From positions 124,001 through 188,000 of the forward strand of contig NZ_KQ949037.1 of the NCBI RefSeq assembly GCF_001514285.1: a DNA stretch of 64,000 nt, given 5' to 3'. Below the pieces are notes generated by a model. The model had not been told where the DNA came from, searched no databases, and saw nothing but the letters and a program-made list of their open reading frames with translations. Within the stretch, counting starts at the first letter, position 1, and every line of letters starts with the position of its first letter. The stretch comes from Streptomyces sp. DSM 15324 (GTDB lineage: Bacteria; Actinomycetota; Actinomycetes; Streptomycetales; Streptomycetaceae). Positions 50,349 to 59,563 of this stretch are shown here, piece after piece. A program made the translations under genes and the position numbers.

Positions 50349-51554
50349 TCAGCCCTTCTCGCGCAGCTGCCGGAAGAACGCCCGCACGTCGTCCACCAGC
50401 AGATCGGGCTCCTCCATCGCGGCGAAGTGGCCGCCCCGGTCGAACTCCGTCCAGCGCACCAGGTTCTCCGTCCGTTCCGCCCGTCCCCGCAGCGGGATCT
50501 GCGGTTCCGCGGGGAACAGCGCGAGCGCGGTCGGCGCGGCGGACGGCTCGTGCGGCGCGGCCTTCCTCCCGTCCCCGGCGTGCAGGCGCTCGTAGTAGAT
50601 CCGCGCGGACGAACCGGCCGTCCCCGTCAGCCAGTACAGCATCACGTTGGTGAGCAGCCGGTCCCGGTCGACCGCCTCCTCCGGCACCTCCCGCGCGTCC
50701 GTCCACTCACGGAACTTCTCGACGATCCAGGCGAGTTGCCCCACCGGGGAATCGGTCAGGCCGTACGCCAGGGTCTGCGGGCGGGTGGACTGCTGGACGG
50801 CGTAGCCGACGCCCTCCGCCGAGAACGCCGCCCACCGGCGCCAGGACTCCCGCGCGCGCTCCCGTTCCCCGGGGCTCATCGCCTCCAGTTCCCCGGGTGT
50901 GGGCTCCCGGGTCGCCTGGGCCCCCGGCAGCAGGTTCAGATGCACCCCGATCACCCGGCCGGTGTGGGCGCGCCCCAGTTCGCGCGAGACCGCCGCCCCC
51001 CAGTCGCCGCCCTGCGCCCCGAACCGCTCGTAGCCCAGCCGGGTCATCAGCTCGGCCCAGGCGTCCGCGACCCGGCCCGCCTCCCAGCCCGCGCCGGTGA
51101 CCGGCCCGGACAGCCCGAACCCCGGGATGCCCGGCACCACGACATGGAAGGCGTCGGCCGGGTCCGCGCCGTGCGCCGCCGGATCGGCGAGCGGCCCCAC
51201 CACGTCCAGGAACTCCACGATCGAGCCGGGCCAGCCATGGGTGAGGACCAGCGGGGTCGCGTCCGGTTCGGGGGAGCGTACGTGCGCGAAGTGCAGGTGC
51301 GTGCCGTCGATCGTGGTGGTGAACTGCGGCCACTCGTTCAGCCTGGCCTCCGCCGCCCGCCAGTCGTACTCCTCGCGCCAGTACCGGGCGAGGTCGCGCA
51401 GATAGTCGCCCGGCACGCCGTATGCCCAGCCGGTGTCGGGCAGCCCCTCCGGCCAGCGGGTGCGGTCGAGCCGGTCGTACAGGTCGTCGAGGTCGTGTTG
51501 CGGGATGTCGAGACGGAAGGGACGGATGCGACGGTCCGCGGTCGATGACGTCAT
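50349..51554 (-). CDS. Epoxide hydrolase (alpha/beta fold, EHN domain)
   Basis: A 401-residue protein from ATG 51554 (MTSSTADRRIRPFRLDIPQH). An N-terminal EHN lid domain (LDDLYDRLDRTRWPEGLPDT) precedes the alpha/beta core with HGWPGSIVEFLDVVG, the nucleophile GAQGGDWGAAV (Asp) and the late His in DRGGHFAAMEEPDLL. Two tyrosines expected for epoxide opening are plausible around YYERLHAGD. It would hydrolyse an epoxide to a diol. It is transcribed in the same direction as clpP3, whose PopR boxes begin only a few bases after this stop codon, so read-through into the clpP promoter area is possible. Confidence 0.87.
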   Translation of the reverse strand: MTSSTADRRIRPFRLDIPQHDLDDLYDRLDRTRWPEGLPDTGWAYGVPGDYLRDLARYWREEYDWRAAEARLNEWPQFTTTIDGTHLHFAHVRSPEPDATPLVLTHGWPGSIVEFLDVVGPLADPAAHGADPADAFHVVVPGIPGFGLSGPVTGAGWEAGRVADAWAELMTRLGYERFGAQGGDWGAAVSRELGRAHTGRVIGVHLNLLPGAQATREPTPGELEAMSPGERERARESWRRWAAFSAEGVGYAVQQSTRPQTLAYGLTDSPVGQLAWIVEKFREWTDAREVPEEAVDRDRLLTNVMLYWLTGTAGSSARIYYERLHAGDGRKAAPHEPSAAPTALALFPAEPQIPLRGRAERTENLVRWTEFDRGGHFAAMEEPDLLVDDVRAFFRQLREKG

Positions 51555-51676
51555 GGGACCGGATGCTAGGGCGACGGACCCTCCGCCATCCGGATTGTTT
51601 CCGGCCGCACCGATGAGTTCCCGGGCGTCCCCCGGTCGACACTGGTGACCGCGTTCCACGCCCCAGGAGGGACCTC

Positions 51677-52159
51677 ATGACCACCGACGGATTCACCACG
51701 TGCCTCTGGTTCGACGGCCAGGCCGAGGAGGCCGCCCACCACTACGTGTCGATCTTCGACAACGCCGCTGTCGGGCGGGTGACCCGCTACACGGAGGCCG
51801 GACCCGGTCCCGCCGGAACCGTGGTCACCGTCGAATTCACCGCCAACGGCCAGAAGTTCATCGCGCTCAACGGCGGCCCCGAGTTCACCTTCAGCGAGGC
51901 GATCTCCTTCCAGATCGACTGCGCCGACCAGGACGAGGTGGACCACTACTGGGCCAGGCTCACCGAGGGCGGCGGCGAGCCCGGGCCGTGCGGCTGGCTG
52001 AAGGACAAGTACGGCGTGTCCTGGCAGGTCGTCCCGACCGAGCTCATGGCCATGATCACGGACCCCGACCAGGAGAAGGCCGCCCGGGCCACGAAGGCGA
52101 TGCTCTCCATGGGCAAGCTCGACATCGCGGAACTGCGCAGGGCCTACGCCGGCGGGTGA
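51677..52159 (+). CDS. VOC/PhnB-like protein (3-dmu-9_3-mt family)
   Basis: A 160-residue protein with AGGAGG before ATG 51677. It belongs to the PhnB-like branch of the VOC superfamily: FTTCLWFDGQAEEAAHHYVS, IFDNAAVGRVTRY, FIALNGGPEFTFSEAISFQI, PCGWLKDKYGVSWQVVPTEL and a C-terminal helix RATKAMLSMGKLDIAELRRA. The Pfam name mentions a ubiquinone methyltransferase, but these proteins lack a methyltransferase fold and their role is unknown. It is divergent from the epoxide hydrolase gene. Confidence 0.87.
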   Translation: MTTDGFTTCLWFDGQAEEAAHHYVSIFDNAAVGRVTRYTEAGPGPAGTVVTVEFTANGQKFIALNGGPEFTFSEAISFQIDCADQDEVDHYWARLTEGGGEPGPCGWLKDKYGVSWQVVPTELMAMITDPDQEKAARATKAMLSMGKLDIAELRRAYAGG

Positions 52160-52200
52160 CGGCGGGGGCCGTACGGCGAGGGCCCTACGGCGGCGGCGCG

Positions 52201-53097
52201 CTACCCGGCCCCGGCCTCCGTGAGGATCTCCCTGATCACATGGCGGGAGTTCTCCGCCAGCGCCGGGTTGGTGTCCCAGTAGTACGGCAGCTGGATCAGG
52301 GAGATCGACAGGGCCCAGCCCCGGCCGCGCGCCCACTCGTCGTCGTCCGCGCCCACCGCCTCCCGGAACGTGCCGCGGGCCGAGGCGGGCAGCAGGTTCC
52401 AGGCCGGGACGAGGTCGACCGCCGGATCACCCACGCCGACCGTGCCGAAGTCGATCACCGCGGTCAGCCGCCCCCCGGCGACCAGGACGTTCCCGGGGGA
52501 GAGGTCCCCGTGCGCCCACACCCCCGGCGCGGTCCGTTCCGGCACCCGCAGCGCCTCCTCCCACAGGGCGGTGAGCGGGTCGGTGTCGATCCGCCCCCGC
52601 AGCCGCGCCAGGGCGTCCCGGGTGTGACCGTCGCGCCCGCCGAGCGGTCCGCCCCGGGGATTCGGCGGCCCGCCCGGGACGTCGACCCCGCGCAGCGCGG
52701 CGACGAACGCCCCGAGGTCCGCCGCCAGCCGCCGCGGTTCCTCGACGGCTCCCGCGACCGGGTTACGGCCCTCCAGCCAGCCGTAGACGGACCACGGCCA
52801 GGGGAAATCCGCGCCCGGTGCGCCGTCCGCCAGCGGCACCGGCGCGGCGACCCGCAGACTCGGCCCCAGCCGGGCCAGCCAGCGCCGCTCGTGCGCCACG
52901 TCCTCCACCGCGCCGGGATGCCGGGGGAGCCGGACCACCTTGTCGGTGCCCAGCCGGAACATGGCGTTCTCCGTCCCCGAGGACGGCAGGCGCCGCACGG
53001 GCAGCCCCGCCCACTCGGGGAACTGGTCGGCGATCAGCCGGCCGACCAGCGCGGCGTCGAGATCGACCTCGTCCGGGTGCATCCTCTGGGCACACAT
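52201..53097 (-). CDS. APH-family phosphotransferase
   Basis: A 298-residue protein. ATG 53097 (MCAQRMHPDEVD) is chosen because TGCAAT lies seven bases upstream as a -10 element for a leaderless message; ATG 53106 and 53082 are alternatives. The kinase-like fold has the N-lobe SSGTENAMFRLGTDKVVRLP (Lys-type Arg/Lys), the catalytic AHGDLSPGNVLVAGGRL and the metal site VIDFGTVGVGDPAVDLVPAW. Members confer aminoglycoside or macrolide resistance or phosphorylate metabolic substrates. With no adjacent biosynthetic cluster, the substrate is undetermined. It is convergent with the VOC gene. Confidence 0.85.
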   Translation of the reverse strand: MCAQRMHPDEVDLDAALVGRLIADQFPEWAGLPVRRLPSSGTENAMFRLGTDKVVRLPRHPGAVEDVAHERRWLARLGPSLRVAAPVPLADGAPGADFPWPWSVYGWLEGRNPVAGAVEEPRRLAADLGAFVAALRGVDVPGGPPNPRGGPLGGRDGHTRDALARLRGRIDTDPLTALWEEALRVPERTAPGVWAHGDLSPGNVLVAGGRLTAVIDFGTVGVGDPAVDLVPAWNLLPASARGTFREAVGADDDEWARGRGWALSISLIQLPYYWDTNPALAENSRHVIREILTEAGAG

Positions 53098-53201
53098 GCG
53101 GCCCATTGCAGCGGACCGACGCCCGGCCGTCCAACGAATAGATCGGCACGGGCGTCGGTCCGGCGGCTCAGACCGGTTGGCGGTTCGGACCGGCCGGTGG
53201 T

Positions 53202-54080
53202 TCAGACCCGGTCGGCCACGATCATCAGATACTGGAAACTGCCGTTCTTGTAGGCGGTCAGGAACGTGTCCTCGATACCCGTCACCAGATGGTCGGCCTG
53301 CCGGCGCAGCTCCCAGTACGGGATGGCCGTCGCGGTGAGGTCCTCGACGTGGACCGGCACCAGCCGGTTGTCCGCCATCGCCCGGAAGTACCGCGAGCGG
53401 GGGTGGATGTCGCAGATGTAGTGCGCGTTGATGAGCGAGACCTCGCGCGAGGCCTGCCCGTACGTGTCGTTGTAGCAGCCGGTGATCACGACATAGCGGC
53501 CGCCGCGGCGCAGCAGCCGGGCGTGTTCGGCGAACAGCAGGTCCAGCTCGACGTACATGCTCGACTCGTTGTTCCACGAGGCCGCGTACGCACCGGTCTC
53601 CAGGCCCGTGTCCAGCATGTTGCGGTGGTGGTAGCGCACCTTGTCGTCGATACCCCGCTTGCGGGCCTGCTCGCCCGCGAACGCCGCCTGCTTGGCGGAG
53701 ATCGTCACCCCGTCCGCGTGGCAGCCGTAGCGCAGATTGGCCGTGACGCTGCCGCCGCCGCGCCCGCAGCCGGCGTCGAAGACCCGGTCGGACGGGGTGA
53801 GGGGACCGAGCCAGGAGGCCAGGAGCTCCGCCTGGGCGTGCTCCAGCCGGTGCAGTTCGGTGGTGATCCGCTCCTTGCGCAGCTCGGGGTCGGGCTCGTC
53901 GAGCACCGACCGGTCGGCGTCACCGACGCCGTAGTGATGGTGGTAGAGATCGTCGATCCGGCCCAGTTCGAGGTTGACCGGGTTCTCCTCCGCGTTCCAG
54001 TAGTCCGCGATCCGGTTCTGGTAGACGGACTGGGTCGGCAGCGGCAGGGCCTCGGTGAGCGCCTCGGGGGTCATGGTCAA
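53202..54080 (-). CDS. Geranyl diphosphate 2-C-methyltransferase
   Basis: A 292-residue SAM-dependent methyltransferase. TTG 54080 is chosen because AAGGAG lies six bases upstream; the ATG at 54074 would be too far from it. The SAM motif is VFDAGCGRGGGSVTANL, followed by NESSMYVELDLLFAEHARLL and SLINAHYICDIHPRSRYFRA, typical of the GPP methyltransferase family. It methylates C-2 of geranyl diphosphate to give 2-methyl-GPP, the precursor of 2-methylisoborneol. It follows the terpene synthase by 70 bp and the encapsulin-like gene in one operon. Confidence 0.92.
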   Translation of the reverse strand: MTMTPEALTEALPLPTQSVYQNRIADYWNAEENPVNLELGRIDDLYHHHYGVGDADRSVLDEPDPELRKERITTELHRLEHAQAELLASWLGPLTPSDRVFDAGCGRGGGSVTANLRYGCHADGVTISAKQAAFAGEQARKRGIDDKVRYHHRNMLDTGLETGAYAASWNNESSMYVELDLLFAEHARLLRRGGRYVVITGCYNDTYGQASREVSLINAHYICDIHPRSRYFRAMADNRLVPVHVEDLTATAIPYWELRRQADHLVTGIEDTFLTAYKNGSFQYLMIVADRV

Positions 54081-54150
54081 CGGTGACTCCTTGTGATGGT
54101 GATGGTGATGCTGTACTGCGTCATGCGACGGAAGGTCAGAGGAGCGCTGC

Positions 54151-55215
54151 TCACCAGTAGTCGGGCAGCGCATAGCGATGGGTGTTGGTGGCGTGCCACT
54201 CGTGGTTGCCGGCCACCCAGTCCGACAGACCCCGCAGGTAGCGGTCGACGAGCGGTGAGGTCGCGGCGAGCACCGCCGCCTCCGCCTCGAACGCCTCCAT
54301 CACCTCGTTGTGGAGGTCCACCGACTTCAGATAGGCGGCCTTCAGCCCGCGCCGGTCGTTGGCGGCCACGACCTGCGGCAGGTTGAGGTGCGTGGGGTCG
54401 GACGCCAGCTCCTTGGTGAAGGAGTACAGGTCGTTCATGATCGTGGTGGCGTTGCAGGCGAGCGCCGTGACCCGCTGGACCTCCGGGCGGGCGTAGAGCT
54501 GCTCGGGCAGTTCGTAGCCGTCGACCATGTCGACGATCGACAGACACGGCCGGAAGTTGTTGAACTGCCGCATCACCAGGTACTCCCAGACCTTGGGCCG
54601 GTACCCGGTCTCCATCCAGGCCGCCTCGCCGAGATAGCCCAGGTGCAGCCGCGCCATGTCGTGCACGAACCGGTCGGCCTGGCTGGGGGTGGCGAGGGCC
54701 GCGTAGTCCTTCAGCGCCCAGAAGTACGAGCGCAGCGGACCGTCGGCCTGCATGCCCCGCGTCCACTCCTCCTGGTGCGCGGGCGGCCCGTGGAAGGGGT
54801 CGAGCGCCGACTGCGCGAGGATCAGCCGGCCGGCCAGCCCGGTGCGGGAGCCGCCCCGGCCCTCGTCCTCCTCGCAGTAGCAGCTGTCCACGACGTTCTC
54901 CGCCAGCAGCAACTTGCCGGCCACCGTGAGCCGGTCCAGATCGGCGGCGCCCGGATGCTGGAGCACCACGGCCCGCCCGAACTGGAACCCCGTGAAGTCG
55001 CCGTTCCAGGCCGTCGGGAACAGATCCAGGCCGCGCGCCCACTCCTCCAGCCGGCGGTCGACCTCCGCCGCCTTCTGCGGGTCGGCGGGGGCGACCTCGC
55101 GGTGGCGCAGACCCGGGATCGCACCGCCGCGCCGGGCGGTGAGGCTCGCGGCGAGGTTCGGCGGTCCCGGCAGCCCGCCCCCGGTACCGCCCAGCCGCAC
55201 ACTCCCGGCCGTCAC
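54151..55215 (-). CDS. 2-Methylisoborneol-type terpene synthase with altered Asp motif
   Basis: A 354-residue class I terpene synthase. GTG 55215 overlaps the encapsulin stop (GTGA). The NSE triad is intact (NDLYSFTKE), and the C-terminal [11 protein letters not shown] and [10 protein letters not shown] motifs match MIB synthases. The metal-binding Asp-rich motif reads [11 protein letters not shown], whereas MIB synthases have VDDCYCED, so the second Asp is Ser. The N-terminal extension is short (about 45 residues, [20 protein letters not shown]), unlike the about 100-residue Pro-rich extension of other MIB synthases. It converts 2-methyl-GPP to a methylated monoterpene; whether that is 2-methylisoborneol is not certain. 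Confidence 0.88.
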   Translation of the reverse strand: MTAGSVRLGGTGGGLPGPPNLAASLTARRGGAIPGLRHREVAPADPQKAAEVDRRLEEWARGLDLFPTAWNGDFTGFQFGRAVVLQHPGAADLDRLTVAGKLLLAENVVDSCYCEEDEGRGGSRTGLAGRLILAQSALDPFHGPPAHQEEWTRGMQADGPLRSYFWALKDYAALATPSQADRFVHDMARLHLGYLGEAAWMETGYRPKVWEYLVMRQFNNFRPCLSIVDMVDGYELPEQLYARPEVQRVTALACNATTIMNDLYSFTKELASDPTHLNLPQVVAANDRRGLKAAYLKSVDLHNEVMEAFEAEAAVLAATSPLVDRYLRGLSDWVAGNHEWHATNTHRYALPDYW

Positions 55216-56654
55216 TCGGCCGTCCGGCCGATCTGCACGTTCTCCAGGATGCCCGCCGCGTCCGGCACCAGCAGCGCCATCGAGTAGTACGCGGTGACCA
55301 GGTACCGGATGATCGAGTTGGCGTCGATCCCCATGAACCGCACGTTCAGTCCCGGCTGGAACTCGTCCGGGATGCCCGTCTGGTAGAGGCCCACCGCGCC
55401 CTGGTCGGCCTCGCCCGTGCGCAGCGCGATGATGCTGCTGGTGTGCTGCTCGCTGATCGGGATCTTGTTGCACGGGAAGATCGGCACGCCGCGCCAGGCC
55501 GGGATCTCATGCCCGTCCACGGTCGCCGTGCCCGGCACCAGACCGCGCCGGTTGCACTGGCGGAAGAACGCCGCGATCGCCTTGGGATGAGCGAGGAACA
55601 GCTTGGTCTTGCGCCGCATCGACAGCAGCTCGTCCATGTCGTCCGGGGTCGGCGGCCCGGTGAAGGTGCTGACCCGCTGACCGTAGTCGACGTTGTGCAG
55701 CAGCCCGAACTCCCGGTTGTTCACCAGCTCCCACTCCTGGCGTTCCCGGATCTCCTCGACCGTGAGCCGCACCTGCTGCTGCGTCTGGTCCATCGGGTTG
55801 TTGTAGAGATCGGCGACCCGGGTGTGCACCTTCAGCACGGTCTGGGTCAGCGACAACTCGTACTCACGCGGCGAGAGTTCGTAGTCGACGTAGCCCGCAC
55901 CGATCGTCGGCTCGCCGGTGTGGCCGGCCTGGAGCGGCTGCTCCGCCTCTCCCTTGCGGTTCATCGGCCGCCGCTGCCGCTCGGCGTACGCCTGGAGGTG
56001 CGCGGCGAGCGAGGGGACCCGGGAGAGGAACTCCCGCAGCACGTCCCCCGGCAGCACCAGCAGCACGCCCGAGGTCTCCGCGCGCACCGACGACAGCCAC
56101 AGCGGGTCGTCCTGTCCGATGGCCTCCTCGCCGAGCTGGTCGCCGCCCGAGACGACCCCGACGATCTCCTCCCCGCCGTACTTGCCGGCCGTGTAGCGGG
56201 TGAACCGGCCGTGCACGACGAGATAGGTCTCCGTGACCGGCTGACCCGCCTCGAAGATCACCTGCCCGGGCCGGACCTCACGGGTCTGGAAGCGGGACGC
56301 CAGCTCCGCCAGGGTGCCGTTGTCGGAGTAGCCCCGCAGGACGCGCAGCTCGGTCAGGGTGTCCGGGAGGACCCGGATGTCGTCGCCGCCGTTGTGCACG
56401 AACTGCACCCGGCCCCGGCCGACGGACAGTTGCAGACGCCGGTTGACCCGGTAGGTGCCGCCCTTCACGTCCACCCACGGCAGCATGCGCAGCAGCCAGC
56501 GCGAGCTGATCGCCTGCATCTGCGGTTCGGACTTGTGGGTGGTGGCGAGCTGGCGGGCCGCCCGGGTGCTGAGGCTGGTGAGCGAGCCGTCGGCCGACGG
56601 CTCGAAGGGGGGTTCGTCGAGAGCGGAAGCGGTGGCACTGTCCGGTGTGGACAC
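55212..56654 (-). CDS. Family 2B encapsulin shell protein with cNMP-binding domain
   Basis: A 480-residue protein from GTG 56654 ([16 protein letters not shown]) with GGAG five bases upstream. Residues about 112-240 are a cyclic-nucleotide-binding fold ([40 protein letters not shown]). The flanking parts belong to the HK97-type encapsulin shell ([78 protein letters not shown]). Genes of this type precede MIB synthase and GPP methyltransferase in streptomycetes and were long annotated as transcriptional regulators. Family 2B shells take terpene cyclases as cargo. It is the first gene of the operon. Confidence 0.9.
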   Translation of the reverse strand: MSTPDSATASALDEPPFEPSADGSLTSLSTRAARQLATTHKSEPQMQAISSRWLLRMLPWVDVKGGTYRVNRRLQLSVGRGRVQFVHNGGDDIRVLPDTLTELRVLRGYSDNGTLAELASRFQTREVRPGQVIFEAGQPVTETYLVVHGRFTRYTAGKYGGEEIVGVVSGGDQLGEEAIGQDDPLWLSSVRAETSGVLLVLPGDVLREFLSRVPSLAAHLQAYAERQRRPMNRKGEAEQPLQAGHTGEPTIGAGYVDYELSPREYELSLTQTVLKVHTRVADLYNNPMDQTQQQVRLTVEEIRERQEWELVNNREFGLLHNVDYGQRVSTFTGPPTPDDMDELLSMRRKTKLFLAHPKAIAAFFRQCNRRGLVPGTATVDGHEIPAWRGVPIFPCNKIPISEQHTSSIIALRTGEADQGAVGLYQTGIPDEFQPGLNVRFMGIDANSIIRYLVTAYYSMALLVPDAAGILENVQIGRTAE

Positions 56655-56867
56655 AGTCTCTCCAGAAAGCTGGTGCGCGGAGCTGGGCGGACGGTTCGCG
56701 AAGCGCGGTTTCGAAGATCCGCGGGCACCAGCCAAACACCCTCGGTGAGCGAGGGGTACGGCGCGAATGGGGCGGATACGGGTGTCATGGGTGCGCAGCG
56801 GGGCGGATGGGGGAGAAGGCTCCCCAAGTGCCTCAGGAGAAGGCTCGGGCACTCCAACGCGCCGCGA

Positions 56868-57899
56868 TCAAGAGGGTTGGGAAAGATCGTTCACCAGAAC
56901 GGCTGCGCCGTCGAACTGACCTGCGGCGAGGTCCCGCAGGGCCTGCGGGGCCCGGGACAGGGGATACGCGTGGGTCGTCGCCCGGACGCCGAGCCGCGCC
57001 GCCAGGGTCAGGAACTCCCGCGCGTCGGTACGGGTGTTGGAGGTGACGCTGCGTAGCTCCTTCTCGTAGAACAGCTCGCGCTCGTAGCGCAGCGGCGGTA
57101 CGTCGCTGAGATGGATCCCCGCGACGGCCAGCACCCCGCCCCGGTCCAGTGCCCGCAGCGCCACCGGCACCAGCTCGCCGACCGGCGCGAAGAGGATCGC
57201 CGCGTCCAGCGGCTCCGGAGGCGCCTCGTGGGCGTCCCGCGCCGAGGCCGCTCCCAGCTCCAGCGCCAGCCGCCGTGCCGCTGCGCCCCGGGTCAGGACA
57301 TGCACCCGGGCGCCCTGGGCCAGCGCCACCTGCGCGCACAGGTGGGCGCTTCCCCCGAAGCCGTACAGCCCGAGTCGCCCGCCCGGCGGCAGCGCGGTCC
57401 GCCGCAGCGCCCGGTAGCCGATGATGCCCGCGCACAGCAGCGGCGCGAGCGCCACCTCGTCCACCCCCTCCGGCAGCGGATGGGCGAAGGCGGCCGGTAC
57501 CGTCGTGTACTCGGCGTAGCCGCCGTCGGCGTCCCAGCCCGTGTACGACGACGCCGGGCACAGGTTCTCGGCGCACCGGGCGCAGTACGCACACACCCCG
57601 CAGGTGCGCCGCAGCCAGGCCACGCCCACCCGGTCGCCCGGCGCGAACCCGGCCACCGCCTCGCCCCGGCCCGCCACCACGCCGACCACCTCATGCCCGG
57701 GCGTCACCCCCGGCCGACGTACCGGTAGATCACCCTCGGTGACATGCAGATCGGTGCGGCACACCCCGCAGGCGCGCACCCGCACCAGCAGCTCGTCGGC
57801 GCCGGGCACCGGCACCGGCCGGCGCACCAGCCGCAGCGGCTCCCCGGTCACCGGCCCGGGCTCGGCCACCGACCACGCGCCCATCGTCCCGTCCGTCAT
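56868..57899 (-). CDS. Zinc-dependent alcohol dehydrogenase (AdhA-like)
   Basis: A 343-residue medium-chain dehydrogenase from ATG 57899 ([17 protein letters not shown]). Catalytic zinc ligands are in [11 protein letters not shown] (Cys), GHEVVGVV (His-Glu) and the later Cys of [12 protein letters not shown]; the structural zinc site is [15 protein letters not shown]. The NAD(P)-binding motif is [17 protein letters not shown]. Members such as mycobacterial AdhA oxidise or reduce a broad range of alcohols and aldehydes. It is transcribed leftwards towards the terpene operon, 213 bp from the encapsulin start, so it could share regulation, but no direct link is visible. Confidence 0.9.
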   Translation of the reverse strand: MTDGTMGAWSVAEPGPVTGEPLRLVRRPVPVPGADELLVRVRACGVCRTDLHVTEGDLPVRRPGVTPGHEVVGVVAGRGEAVAGFAPGDRVGVAWLRRTCGVCAYCARCAENLCPASSYTGWDADGGYAEYTTVPAAFAHPLPEGVDEVALAPLLCAGIIGYRALRRTALPPGGRLGLYGFGGSAHLCAQVALAQGARVHVLTRGAAARRLALELGAASARDAHEAPPEPLDAAILFAPVGELVPVALRALDRGGVLAVAGIHLSDVPPLRYERELFYEKELRSVTSNTRTDAREFLTLAARLGVRATTHAYPLSRAPQALRDLAAGQFDGAAVLVNDLSQPS

Positions 57900-58033
57900 G
57901 ACCCGCCCTGTCCTGCCGCCGGATCCACACCCCCCAGTGTGGGACGCGAGGGCGCGTTCGGCGCGCGCACCCACGAGCGGGTGGCTAGCGTGAGGATCCG
58001 GACACAGTCGTCTCTTTCGGAAGGGCCGCCGAC

Positions 58034-58828
58034 ATGGCCGTACAACCAGAGGGAACCCCGTGCTGGGCCGACGCGATGTTCACCGACGTCGAGGGCGCCA
58101 AGACCTTCTACGGCGAGGTCCTCGGCTGGACCTTCGGCGAGTCGTCGTCGGAGTACGGCAACTACACCCAGGCCTACGTCGACGGCAAGGCGGTCGCCGC
58201 CGTCGTCCCGCCGATGCCCGGCCAGGAGGGCCAGTCGCAGTGGTGTCTGTACTTCGCCTCCCCCGACGCGGCGGCGACGGCGGCCAAGATCCGCGCGCAC
58301 CATGGCGAGGTGCTGATGGAACCGATGCAGGTGGGTGACTTCGGCACGATGTGCCTGGCGCGGGAGCCGAGCGGCGCGGTGTTCGGTGTCTGGCAGGCGG
58401 GGACCCACGAGGGCTTCGAGGCCGAGGCCGTCCCCGGCGCCTACGGCTGGGCCGAGGTCTTCACCCGGGAGCCCGAGCGGGCCGACACCTTCTTCTCCTC
58501 CGTCTTCCCGTACACCGCCCGGCAGATCGAGGACGACAACGTCGACTTCCGCATGTTCGACGTCGGTGACACCACGGTCCTCGGCCGGATGCGGATGACG
58601 GACGACTTCCCGCCCGAGGTGCCGTCCTACATCAACGTCTATTTCATCGTCGGCGACTGCGACGAGGCGGTGGCGAAGGCGACCAAGCTCGGCGGCGTCC
58701 TGCGCTTCGGCCCGATGACCAGCCCCTTCGGGCGCTTCGCCGCCCTCAGCGACCCGCAGGGCGCGAACTTCTCGGTGATCGACGTCAGCACCACCGAGGG
58801 CGAGCTGCCGCGGACCAGGCCGGCCTGA
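58034..58828 (+). CDS. Two-domain VOC protein (CFP32-like)
   Basis: A 264-residue protein with GGAAGGG before ATG 58034. It contains two VOC modules, residues about 8-125 ([38 protein letters not shown]) and about 135-255 ([36 protein letters not shown]). The FGxWQ ending of the first and DPQGA of the second match the mycobacterial CFP32 group, thought to be glyoxalase-like or antibiotic-binding. No substrate is known. It precedes the RNase H gene by about 35 bp, which appears to have its own promoter. Confidence 0.85.
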   Translation: MAVQPEGTPCWADAMFTDVEGAKTFYGEVLGWTFGESSSEYGNYTQAYVDGKAVAAVVPPMPGQEGQSQWCLYFASPDAAATAAKIRAHHGEVLMEPMQVGDFGTMCLAREPSGAVFGVWQAGTHEGFEAEAVPGAYGWAEVFTREPERADTFFSSVFPYTARQIEDDNVDFRMFDVGDTTVLGRMRMTDDFPPEVPSYINVYFIVGDCDEAVAKATKLGGVLRFGPMTSPFGRFAALSDPQGANFSVIDVSTTEGELPRTRPA

Positions 58829-58864
58829 CCGGCCCCGCCGCGCGGCCATGGCATGATCGTGCGC

Positions 58865-59563
58865 ATGCGTGAACGTGTGGTGGCCGCGTGCGACGGGGCT
58901 TCGAAGGGGAACCCGGGACCGGCCGGCTGGGCATGGGTGGTCGCCGACGACGCGGAGAGCCCGGCCCGCTGGGAGGCGGGCCCGCTCGGCAGGGCCACCA
59001 ACAACGTCGCCGAACTCACCGCGCTGGAACGGCTGCTGGCCTCCACCGACCCGGGTGTGCCGCTGGAGGTCCGGATGGACTCGCAGTACGCCATGAAGGC
59101 CGTCACCACCTGGCTCCCCGGCTGGAAGCGCAACGGCTGGAAGACCTCGGCGGGCAAGCCGGTCGCCAACCGGGAACTGGTCGTGCGGATCGACGAACTG
59201 CTCGACGGGCGCTCGGTGGAGTTCCGTTACGTGCCCGCCCACCAGGTCGACGGCGACCCGCTCAACGACTTCGCCGACCGCGCCGCCAGCCAGGCGGCGA
59301 GCGTTCAGCAGGCGGCCGGCAGCGAGCAGGGCTCCCCAGAGCCGCCGCCGTCCCCGGACACCCCGAAGCAGGCCCGTTCCGGCGGCGCCAAGTCGCCCCG
59401 CCGCGGCGGCGGTTCCGCCGCCCGTGGCGGCTCGTCCGCGCGCACGATCAAGGCCAAGTTCCCCGGCCGCTGCGTGTGCGGCCGGGGGTACGCGGCCGGC
59501 GAGCAGATCGCCAAGAACGCCCAGGGCTGGGGCCACCCCGAGTGCCGTACCGCCGAGGCCTGA
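58865..59563 (+). CDS. rnhA: Ribonuclease H with C-terminal Cys motif
   Basis: A 232-residue protein. ATG 58865 is preferred because CATGAT ends eight bases before it as a -10 element and homologues begin MRERVVAACDG; ATG 58853 is possible. The RNase H1 catalytic residues are present: ACDGASKGNPGPAGW (Asp), NVAELTALE (Glu), RMDSQYAMK (Asp) and DPLNDFADR (Asp). It removes RNA from RNA-DNA hybrids. An extension of about 100 residues is basic (GGAKSPRRGGGSAARGGSS) and ends with a C-x-C/H-x3-C metal-like motif (GRCVCGRGYAAGEQI, GHPEC), a feature of this streptomycete type. It abuts the convergent tyrosinase gene with no gap. Confidence 0.88.
   Translation: MRERVVAACDGASKGNPGPAGWAWVVADDAESPARWEAGPLGRATNNVAELTALERLLASTDPGVPLEVRMDSQYAMKAVTTWLPGWKRNGWKTSAGKPVANRELVVRIDELLDGRSVEFRYVPAHQVDGDPLNDFADRAASQAASVQQAAGSEQGSPEPPPSPDTPKQARSGGAKSPRRGGGSAARGGSSARTIKAKFPGRCVCGRGYAAGEQIAKNAQGWGHPECRTAEA

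Noticed and set aside
54092-54112. Sequence that would encode six histidines (CATCACCATCAC...) between terpene synthase and methyltransferase, resembling an engineered tag
   Set aside because: It lies upstream of the methyltransferase start and is followed directly by its ribosome-binding site, so it is untranslated; no vector sequence surrounds it.
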